From positions 30,001-63,086 of the forward strand of contig NW_013652415.1 in assembly GCF_000499385.1 (NCBI RefSeq): 33,086 nucleotides of DNA, written 5' to 3'. Shown here piece after piece: positions 1 to 9,192 of the stretch. The notes beneath the pieces are model-generated. The model had not been told where the DNA came from and made no database searches. It was given only the letters and a program-made list of their open reading frames with translations. The position numbers and the translations under genes were made by a program. How positions within the stretch are numbered: the first letter of the stretch is position 1; the number at the start of each line of letters is the position of its first letter. The stretch comes from Eimeria necatrix (Eukaryota; Apicomplexa; Conoidasida; Eucoccidiorida; Eimeriidae).

Positions 1-1
1 G

Positions 2-540
2 CAGCAACAGCAGCGGCTGCAGCAGCAGCAGCAGGCTGCCATTGGGCCTCCCCAGCGGCCGCCAATCGGCCCTGGGCCCCTCGGCAGCCGCGCTTCGGGT
101 GTAGACCTGTTCGCGGTTGCGCTGCAGCAGCAGCAGCAGCAGCAGCAGCGGGAGTTCGACATGCAAAACCTGTTGGTGGGGCCCCCCTTGGGGGCCCCCC
201 AGGGACAGCAAAAGGCAGTGGGGGCCCCCGTGGAGAGCGCAGCTCCAGTGTCAGTGGAACGGGTAGATGTCAACAGCAGCATCTGGTACTACAAAGACCC
301 CAGTGGGACCCAGAGGGGCCCCTTCAGCAGCAAAGACATGCATGCGTGGTGGCAGCGCAACTACTTTGCTGATGACCTTTTAATGAGGTGGGGGCCCCAC
401 CTTCCCTGGCTGCCTTTCGGGCTCATTTACCCCGCGGGGGGCCCCCAGCCCTTCACAGCTTTGCCGGACTTGCAGGGTATACGCCAGAGGCTCATCCAGC
501 AGCAGCAGCAGACCCAGCGGGAACGCCTGATGCAGCAGAG

Positions 541-571
<31 letters not shown>

Positions 572-3138
572 CAACGACGTAGGCAGCCAACCACAGCAGC
601 AACAGCGGCTCCTGCTGCAACCCCAGCGACTTTCCGGCTGTGGGAGGTAGGCATTTAGTCGCGCAGTTGTCAGTTTCGTCGCTAACCTTGCTGCTGTTGC
701 TGCTGTTGCATTTATGCATTCTTTTCCGCTGCTGTCGTGTCTGCTGCTGCTGTTGCTGCGTGCACCAGCCCCTGCTGCTGTGACTGTCTGTGGCTTCCCT
801 GTGCATGCAGCAGCAGCCCCACCCCCTGGGCTGGGGCGGGGCCCCCGGGGCGCCGCTTGCTGCAGCAAACCCAGAGGAAGGCCGTTATGGACTTGGGGAG
901 CCGCTGGCAGCAACTCGGCGTTCTTCGTCAGCCGTTTCTCGTGCTGCTGATGACTTGTCTGTGGCAGCAGCACAGACAGCTGTTGCTGCTGCTGCTGCTG
1001 CTGTTGGCGACGATGCTGGCGCCTGGGAAATGTGGATGCGCCGCTCGGGGCTGCCGCTGCATCACCAGCAGCAGCAGCAGCAGCAGCAACTCCGGGCTGC
1101 TGCTGCAGATATGGCCCAAATGCCTTCTGTTCAGACGCATGAACGGCAGATGCCACAGCAGCAGCAGCAAGTACAGCAGTTCTTCTTGCTGCAGCAGCAG
1201 CATGCAGAGGCCATGCACCGTCAACCTCTTGCAGGCACTCCTGAAGATCAGCAGCAACCGCAGCAGCCGCAGCAGCAGCAGCAGCAGGGGATTGTGATGG
1301 GTCGTGCAGCGCAAATGACATCTACCCTGAAGAACCTCCTCGGGATCGGCGGACCTCATGGGCAGCACCAAGAGCCGCAGCAGCAGCTCAGACAAGTAGA
1401 TGAGCAGCAAAAGCTCCCCATTGGCGCGTCTCCAGAAAAGCTGTCTGAGACGCAGCGGCAGCTGCAGCAAGCTCACCAGCAACTGCTGCAGCAGTCGAAA
1501 GAGCAGGAGCAAAAGCAGCAGCAGCAGCTAGAGAAGCAGCAACAGCAAGCGGAACAGCAGCAACAAGCACCAGCCCCTGCTCCACCTAAAACCTGGGCAG
1601 CTGCTATGGAGGAGTCATGCCGGCAGGAAAGGCAAAAGAAACAGCAGGAAAAGCAGCAGCAGCAAGAAAGACAGCAGCAGCAGCAGGAAAAACAGCAGCA
1701 AGACAAGCAGCTGCCGCAAAAGCCAGCTGAGAGGGAAAAGCACCCGCAAGACAAAAGGAACTCGCAGCAGCAGCAGGACAGACCACAAGAAAAGCAGCAG
1801 CAGCGCCAAGCGAAGCAGCAGGAACAGCAGCAACGCCAGACAAAGCAGCAAGAGCAGCAACAACAAAAGCAAGAGAAGCCGCAGCAGCTTCGTGAAAAGC
1901 AACAGAAGGCGCCTCAGGAGAAGGTCACTTCAAGCGTCACCAAGCCAAAGGCTGTCATTGCTACTGCTGCTGGCGTTGCTGCAGCAGAGGCTGCAAAAGG
2001 TGGCTGGGAGGTAGCAGGTCACAAGGGCCAGCGCAAGAAGGAGCAACAGAAGCAACAGCAGCAGCAACAGCAACAGCAGCCGCACCAGCAACAGCACCTG
2101 CAGCAACAGCATCTGCAGCAGCAGCAGCAGCAACTGTTGCAAGAGGTTAAGCAGCCTGAGCCGGACTCCAGGGCCCCCAAACTGCAGCAGCAGCAGATAA
2201 GCAGGCGTGCTGCAGGAGAAGATGCTTCAGGAGAGCAGCAGCGGAGGACTGGCCTGGGGGGCCCCGCTCCTTGGGTGGCAGTTACTGCAGCAGTTGCGAG
2301 TAGGCCTGTCACTTTGAAGGAAGTGATGGAGTTGCAAAGTGCAGAACAGTCCAGGGAAGCAGAGGAAAGGAGAAGGGAGGAAGAAGCAGCCTTAAAAGCA
2401 GTGAGTTCAACTGCAGCATCTTGCTGCAGCAGTTGCTGCCTCGGGCGTTGCTGCTGTCTGCTGCTGCTGGACGCTGGCCCAGCTCCGTGGGATTTGCAGT
2501 GCCGATGCTGCTGCGGCTTTTGCACAGAATAGTGTTTCTTTTTCTGCTTTTTGGAAAATGCCTTTTCTATGTAGCTGCGGGTTTGGGCTTGTTGTACTTG
2601 GTGCTGCGTTGATTTGTTGCTGCAGCAGCAGGAAGCGTCTGCTGCTCGCCTTCGGTGGGCTACAATGCAGCGGAAGGACAACAACGGCCAGGTTATTGCA
2701 GGCTGGGGGAACCCTGCGTCCTTGGGGCCCCCAGGTACCCTGGGGGCCCCAGGGGCCCCTTCAGTGGGCTCTTCTGAAGATTTTCCGGATCTCCTTGAAG
2801 GCGCAACGAACACCTACACCAACAGCAGCGGCTCCGTGACGCCAGCTGTAGTGACGCCTGCTGCTGGTGCTGGTGCAGCAGCAGCAGCAGCAGCAGCAGC
2901 AGGTGCTGTGACTCCATCTCCGATGGGCGGCGGCGAGGGCGCCTCCGGAACAGCTCGTAGAAATGCCCCCAGTGCTAAAGGAAAGGTCAAGGGCAACACT
3001 CAGTCGCTCCAGGATTTTATTGCTGCTGCATCTCACAGCAAGAAAGAGGGCAGCGCCTTGCCACTGGGCGCGACTGCGTGGGCGCAGGGGGCCCCCAAGG
3101 GCCTCGCTGCCTCAGTGCCGCCCTTGACCCCCATTCAG

Positions 3139-3170
<32 letters not shown>

Positions 3171-5494
3171 ACAACAGCGAGCTGCGGCTCCTGCTTCTGT
3201 AAAGAAGGACGGAGAGGCAGCGGCGAAGGCCCCGGCGGTTTCCTCCTTAGGTACGATCACAAGGGTTTTTCCGCATACAGTAATTCTGCATTTCACGCCT
3301 TAAATGTGTGATTTCAAGGCAGCAGGCCCCTCACTGCATGCGGAGGGATGATTATGGCTGCGTAGGCACAAGGCGTTCTGCTGGCGAAGAGCTACCTGCC
3401 GTGACTACAGGAGCTCCAGGTGGGGTCTCACCTCTACCCGTGTGCTCCCGCTGTTGCTGCTGCTGCTGCTGCTGCTGCGGGGGAGGGGTAGCATGCCTCA
3501 GGTGGGAGCTTGTTTCGGGATGCTTTGAAGTATCTCGGGGTAACTTAGAGGCGTGGGGTGTGAGCGAGTGTGTTGCATCTGCAGCTGACAGTGGATCTCC
3601 GAAACGTGCTGCGGCACAGCTACAAGGTGCGAGTGCGAAATAGGCAGAAGCGGAAGCACAGCATTTGCCGGAGATGTTCGTATTTGCAAACTACGAACGA
3701 CAGTGCAGCGCGTACACATGAGCAGAGATTTGCACACGAGGCAGACAGAGGCACTTCGGTTCACGCACAGACTAACAGCGGCTGACAGACACAGCAAACA
3801 GGAACATACAGAAATAGAGGCACAGACGAAGAAGCAGTCAGGCTGAGGAACAGGGCTTATCTCGTATGATCCATAAGACTAGACAGACAGGCACAAACGA
3901 AGGAAGACAGTGAAAACGAGGGGCGGGAGGCAGCAGAGGTTTCGTTCTGTGATGACGTGGCTCTTTGCTATGGCAGAGTGGAAGTCGCTGTTGACGGAGT
4001 GCGAGCTGCCCTTGGAAGTTCCAATACTGGAGTACCTTGCGAGCATGAATGTGAGTTCCAAGCGTTTCCTTGAAGTGAACTTGCCGCCAGTAAACGGACA
4101 CACGACTTTTTCTTGAAATGGATACATGCTCAAGGGCTTCGCGAACCACGTGTTTTTGCTGCCAGCACGCTGAATTGCAGTTGGACATTCTGCCGTGCAG
4201 TCAAAGTTTAATCCGTGTTGTCCTGCACTTGTCATGTTGTTCTTCATCCTCCTCTTACGGCCTTGTGAGGCACGATGTGGGAGTCGTGTTCCTCAGCAGC
4301 CCGCATTATTAACAATATTTGGCTGGACGCTGCACAGGTGTCAGTATCTGTGTTTGTTTCTTTTTGGCTTGCTTTGCGGCCGCATGCACGGTTGCGCTCA
4401 CTGCTGGTGTTTATTGAGGCATGAAGTGAGCTGCAGTGTCAATGACCGCGACTTTGTGGGCGTGGAGCATTTTGCGCGTTTCAGAACCCATTGGATGTGG
4501 AGGAATTCCTTCTAGAGAGTTTCCCCAACAACAAGAATCTTCGTCTTTTTGCGGAAAACTTTGTGATGACGAACGACAAATACCTGAAGAAGCCCCAAAG
4601 TGAAAAAGGGGGCGTTCATGGTATGTTCTTCTCTCCACGTGAGCGCGATAGCACTGTTTTTGCAGTGGACAGGAAATATATGAGAAAACGCGCAGCAGTG
4701 GTGGTCCATGGCAGTGCTTAGGCAGTGAAGCAGAAGTAGCGAAATAATCTATTCTTGAGAGGAGGATTAGTGCTCCGCCACTGCATTCTTGTCGGCTCTA
4801 TACATGCTTGCATGGTGCTTTCATCTGCATATTAGCTGTTGCGCCTAATCTTTACTCCCATTGGATATGCAAGAGCCGTTCGACAAGTAATGCATGCATT
4901 GGGTTTGTCTTGCTTGTTTTGTTTCTAGCAACAACCTGGGAGGCGAGCCATGGAAAAGGAAGATCACGGAAGAAAAAGCCTCAAGGCCGTCCAGTGGACC
5001 CGTCCTTATTGGGTAAGGCAGTGTTAGGTCTTGCCTACTTCATGTGTGTCTTGTGCCTCGTTGTCTTATGCAGTTGCCTTTTTGTTTGCTCATACTACAT
5101 TCGTATTACTTTTGTCGGCGTTGTGGCACAGAGTGCGTGTACAAGCAGGGAACTTCGCTCGCACAAACGAATTTGCATGCCGATATTCTGTTCTTATAAA
5201 TGCACGTGAAAGTTGCACATGGTAGTATCCACACGTGCCTGTGTACGAACTTCACAGCCTTATCTGCATAGTCACCCGAGTTGGTGCGTTGTATGTATGC
5301 AAAGAACACGCATGTATGTAGTTCTATATGAAGACTGCGCATCTGTGATTTCGTGGAATGCATGCACGTGCGTTTATATAGGCTGTAGATAGCATATTCT
5401 TATTTTTCATTAGGTGGGCGGGCAATGTTGTTTGTTGTCAGGCTTCTCAGTGAAAAACAGTCGCTTCGGTTCTGGCCTTGAGGGGGCCGACTGA
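2..5494 (+). CDS. GIGYF/SMY2-like GYF-domain protein, 3' part (5' end outside window)
   Basis: Family members bind proline-rich ligands through the GYF domain and act in translational repression and mRNA decay, for example with 4EHP and CCR4-NOT in animals. My exons are 2-646, 811-2400, 2626-3250, 3977-4050, 4485-4620, 4929-5012 and 5442-5494. Phases agree at every junction and the sum is exactly 1068 codons plus stop. Numbered from base 2, the GYF domain is about residues 92-145: WYYKDP, RGPF, then M and WW, ending NYF where the family has GYF. A Q/E/K-rich coiled middle follows. The C-terminal region resembles human GIGYF2 in order: an APW segment, an EWKSLL / LPLEVPILEYL helical block (exons 4-5), a basic KKK stretch, then PSLLGFSV split across the last intron. 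The reading frame is open to the window edge, so the start lies upstream. Fully seen: frames and splice sites. Inferred: cellular role. Confidence 0.88.
124..149 (+). repeat. CAG trinucleotide tract (poly-Gln)
   Basis: Uninterrupted CAG units in exon 1 of the GYF gene, read as glutamine. A longer interrupted tract follows at about 538-574, also Gln. Such coding CAG tracts are typical of Eimeria genomes. Confidence 0.9.
1062..1090 (+). repeat. CAG tract in exon 2 (poly-Gln), one of many
   Basis: Pure CAG run read as Gln. Dispersed shorter runs, some with CAA interruptions, continue through about 2150 and form the Q-rich coiled middle of the GYF protein. Confidence 0.85.
2876..2902 (+). repeat. 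GCA-phase tract (poly-Ala)
   Basis: The same triplet repeat as elsewhere in the gene, but in the phase that reads GCA, giving a run of alanines in exon 3. It shows that the DNA repeat spreads without regard to the residue encoded. Confidence 0.85.
3136..3178 (+). repeat. CAG/CAA tract (poly-Gln) in exon 3
   Basis: CAG units with CAA interruptions towards the 3' side, read as Gln, shortly before the donor at 3251. Confidence 0.85.
3451..3478 (+). repeat. CTG tract inside intron 3
   Basis: Tandem CTG units, the complement of CAG, lie within the 726-bp intron 3251-3976 of the GYF gene. This is the longest intron in that gene and the only one with a strong triplet tract. The rest of the intron shows no open coding stretch that fits the flanking phases. 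Confidence 0.8.
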
Positions 5495-5520
5495 ACTTGA
5501 GAGAAAGGAACAGGCGGAAG

Positions 5521-6686
5521 ATGGCATTTGGTGAAGGAGCAGTATACTATCAATCACCAACTCATCAAGCGCACTATGTGAGCTCCGCAAGTGCGAGAGA
5601 CGAGCTTCCTTACAGTGAGGCTGGTCACCCCGCAGGGGGTGCAGGCGCAGCTGCAGGTGTTGCAACTGTAGCAAGAGCGCAGCACGTACACGCATACAGC
5701 CCCGACCCAGCTCCAACCAGATGGCTAGCTAGTTAGCTAGCTACTGCTCTTCTCCCCGCTTTCGCGGTCGAGGGCGGGCGTCTCCCCACTGCGATGGTAA
5801 CAGTATCCGCCCTTTACTGTTGCACGCAGTGCCTGATGTCATGTGCTGCTGGGGCGATAATTTGGGTGTATGGGGCGGCAGCAACTAGAGCGGATCTTCA
5901 ACCGCAGGTCCCAATGAACACAAGGGCGATTTTGTTTCATTCTTCCTTGCTACACGAAACCTGTAGTTCGGTGGTTCGCTGCTGAGCCTGGGAAGTAGCA
6001 ACACCAGTAGCTCCCTCCGCGGCCTTCACAAACAGCTGATGTCTGCGGCCGCAGTATCAGGAAGGGACGGGTACGGAGAAGCCAGTGATGCAAGATGGAT
6101 AAGTCGATGCATGTATGAGCCGTACCTGCAAGTCGGCGCAAGTATGCGTGTACCTACTAACTCGTATGGAAGTAGTAGAAGAGATGCACATACTGCGAAT
6201 TCTAGTGTTCAGTGTTCCCGCTCATGTGGTCTTGCACATAAAGAACAACGTGCGCAGGTGCCTAACCTTAGAGCATATGAGGTGAAGGACATTGATGCCG
6301 TTGCTCAGGCATGCACGTCTGCATAGGTGTTGCGTCACTAGTTTCATCCATAAATTGCAAAGGAAGACTGTGCCGTATGAAATTAGCGGACCTCTCCAGA
6401 GAAGGAAGACGAATGCACAGCATGCAGCAGGAACCCACGCTGAATTCTTCAAATTGAATCAACATTTCAGCGCTTCAGCTGTATGTCTACACGCTGCCGC
6501 CTTTTGCTGACCAGGAGTGTTCTCATCTCGTGGTTAGCGCCTCCTCAGAGTAGCGTTAACGTGGTTTCGCCCGAGCCTGTGAGTATCAGGCAGCCCCTGG
6601 ATCTGCTCGACACGCCATTGCCCGCCCGCATTTCTGAGGCAGGCAGCAGAATGGCAGCATTTTGGCGAAAGTGGTGCAGCACTTAA
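5521..6686 (+). CDS. Putative small hypothetical protein, exon model uncertain
   Basis: I do not recognise this protein. A possible model is 5521-5577, 5967-6257 and 6549-6686, all phase 0, giving 161 codons plus stop. The best support is the middle exon: an acceptor at 5966 after a pyrimidine-rich stretch, an open Ser/Gly/Tyr-rich reading, and a GT donor at 6258. The first exon could instead run to 5667, or the gene could start at the ATG at 6039. The 3' end could instead splice from 6578 to 6647 and end at 6754 in another frame, but that intron would be only 68 bases. The ATG at 5521 is only 26 bases after the stop of the GYF gene, so the first exon may really be its 3' untranslated region. 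Confidence 0.35.
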
Positions 6687-6817
6687 GCAAAATTGGTCCT
6701 CATGGAGAAGCTGTGGAACAAAAGCAAACAAAGCTTAGTGAGGAACGTTCTTAGCCTTCATTAGGCCTGCTCTCTTGACTTTGATGAGCCCTACACATTT
6801 TTTGTGAGGTCTGCATT

Positions 6818-8615
6818 TCAAGGGAGGGCGAACGAGGCAGCGAAGAAGCTTCCCCGAGAAACGACACCATCACATCTCACTAAACGGAGGCTCTCACGAA
6901 GCTTCTGCTGGCAGTGCGAGTAGTTCCGGACCAGCGCGTAGTAAGGGCTTTTTTGGATGTGTTTCTCCAGTTGGTTGATCAGGAAATGCGCCTTAGGAAG
7001 AAGGAATTAAGGGGCGTATTACATGAACAACGTAAATGCCGCGCTGTGCGCTGGACCTCAAAGTCTTTTCCACCATCAGCAAGCTTGAGGTCAGCAGAGG
7101 TCGGAGCAGCCACGCATTGTGCAGACACAAGTTCCCGCCACAGCCTATCCAGAGAGTCTTCTGTGGCAAGTCCTATTGATACACTGTCGTGCCTTCAACC
7201 TCGCCAAAGTTGTGGCAGCGCTGTAGCCAGTAGCAGGTAACTCCGTTAAGTGAGAATAGTCACTTTAACGTGCTGTATGGCTGGAACTAAAACGTGCCCA
7301 TCGGCAGCAATACCAGTGGAGCTGCCATAGGAACTGCTGACTGCCAGAAATTTTGGCAGAAGCCACCTCACTCTTGGTGGGGCAGTCAAGTCTTGATATC
7401 GCCTTACCCATTTGCAGTTCGCTGTGTTTCACTAGAACGTCTGCCCGTTTCTGTGGAAGGTCCGTGTAACATGGACAACAAAGTGCAAGAGGTCCTCACA
7501 TCCTAATCTCCAAATTGGCGCGTTGATTGCAGGGCCGTGGTGCCCTCGTAGAACATTCCGTTCATCTGACAAATTAGGTTTAACGGTTTGCTTATTGCAG
7601 GCCCACGGTGTCTTGATACAGGGCTAGAAACACAATTACGGAGTCAGTTCCCGAAGGCCATGCACAGAGTGTCAGGAGATCCTCAGCGCCATTAGTTGAT
7701 TTCGTCGGATGCATACGGTGCCGTGCTATTATTATACTATATAGTGAGATTTCATTCGCACCCCCCAAAGGATGCTCTCAAAAAGGTCTTATTTAGTTTA
7801 GTGGAGTGGGAATAACCTTAGACTGCCGGTTCAGTGAGAATGAGTAGTCTAGGCTTCACGAGAGCGTCCCACCTCCGTCATAGGCCCACCGTGTCTACCG
7901 CCCGCAACGCAACGCGGCCTAGACTACACACATTACCTTTTCAAACCTCTTGTCCTAGTAGTTCTCTGCGGCGTCTGAAGTGGTGGCCTGCCAGTGCCAG
8001 CGTCAGCAGGTCTATGAGCACGCTAGACCAGACAGTGCAGGTGATCAAGAGTCTTGCATCATAGTTTGCCACAAGGAAATGCGCACCAAAATCCTTTTGA
8101 AAAGGACAGCACCTTGTTGACAATTTGCTTGAGCATCGCCGCCTACGCTCAGATACATTGGAGCATTGTTCTCGCGCATTTGTTATTGCTGCTAAGCAGT
8201 GGACGATGCTCTTATACGTTAGAGCTACGGCATGCCAAACGAGAGGTAGTTTGGCCCACTCTGCTGCGTGCTTGCGAAGACGCTGGTCTGCATGTTCAGG
8301 TTGCCGGATATCCGGCACTGTACCCTCTCTCTCAAGCGATTCATGCCACAGCGCTGGAGCTTTAACGTGTGGACACAATAGCAAGCAAGTCGTAGCTTAG
8401 GAAGCAGCACTGCGCTGTAAATTGTGTAGAAGCCTGCAGCGGCGGTATGTAGAGCTAAAATGTGCTGTACTTCGCGAACGCTGGCGCTGCCATTGCGAAT
8501 CAAAAATACCTCCCCACTCTATCCTAAATACACATTTTCCATGCCAAGTGTTTCCACAAAGGTCTGCGTACGGTGTTTCCCTTGCGACTCGGAGCACAGC
8601 AGAAGCAGATATCAT
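6818..8615 (-). CDS. Putative minus-strand gene, exon chain partly resolved
   Basis: I do not recognise the product. Upstream part: ATG at 8615, exon 8615-8510, then an exon from 8359, joined by a 150-base intron with matching phase 1. The second exon reads as helix-rich protein for at least 90 codons (HAAEWAKLPLVWHAVAL is typical) and could end at 8087. A possible third exon is 7502-7433 and a fourth starts at 7321, also in matching phase. Downstream part: about 7170-7057, with the stretch DSLDRLWRELV, and a terminal exon 6991-6818 starting after CTTCCTAAG and ending in TGA. I could not connect the fourth exon to the last two in phase, and one internal intron would be only 65 bases. This may be two genes. 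Confidence 0.4.
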
Positions 8616-9192
8616 GCCTGTGACTGCACTTACAAAGGCAACACCTCAACTCAGCAGTAGACTGAAAATCAGCCGCACGTCATTAAGGTTTCATACCAAG
8701 TGGATCCATACTTAGTCAGATTAGGGGCACTTTCGCACTTCTCCGTTACAATGTGTAGCGTCTCCCCAGGTGGCTACTCGGGCACTCGATGCCTGTGTTA
8801 CTGTTATACGAAGGCTGCTCATGGGATGGCGAGTTTGCACTTTGTTCAGGCAGCCAAGCTTGTCACAGACTCAAATATGATATTTTACAACGTAGCAGAT
8901 GAGCTGTATAGGGTGGTACTGTCCCGAAGAGCCGCCGAGTTGGTCTCCCACGACTTCAGCACGATCTCTTAAGCTACTCTGTTTTCGTCCTGGTGATTGC
9001 GTTACCTGTTCTTCTAAACGAAGTTTTTGTTGCTATGAGGCAGGACTTCTTATAGAGTGTGTGCGCGTGTGTGCATGTGTGTGTTGCTGGGGCTGAGTCT
9101 CAGCCCACATGGTGTAAGGGAGAAAATTACCCCTTCCTTTCCTCGTAACCTCTTCATTCCTATTTCAGTGGTACATTAAGACAGTTTTCAAA
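8616..9192. other. Divergent intergenic region with a possible short + strand exon
   Basis: It separates the minus-strand gene from phosphofructokinase and should hold both promoters. A reading from ATG 8826 to the stop at 8972 (+) looks protein-like, with ELYRVVLSRRAAEL in its second half. A strong acceptor (pyrimidines then CAG) at 9166-9168 precedes an in-frame stretch leading into the phosphofructokinase ATG at 9193, so a 5' non-coding or coding exon may lie here. A GT-rich stretch sits at about 9058-9087. Confidence 0.35.

Noticed and set aside
714..1297. + strand readings in other frames starting at 714 and 737
   Set aside because: They read CTG/CAG repeats as Leu, Cys or Ser runs and overlap the phase-consistent exon 2 of the GYF gene.
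380..1321. Long minus-strand reading rich in Ala, Gln and Leu opposite the GYF gene
   Set aside because: It exists only because CAG repeats are open in several frames on both strands; the + strand reading carries the conserved GYF domain.
5720..5745. GCTAGCTAG palindromic stretch
   Set aside because: Short self-complementary repeat with no flanking element, duplication or mobile-element feature.
6914..7240. 108-codon + strand reading, Arg/Ser-rich
   Set aside because: It is the mirror of minus-strand readings with better protein character and a good acceptor; it has no start or splice support of its own.
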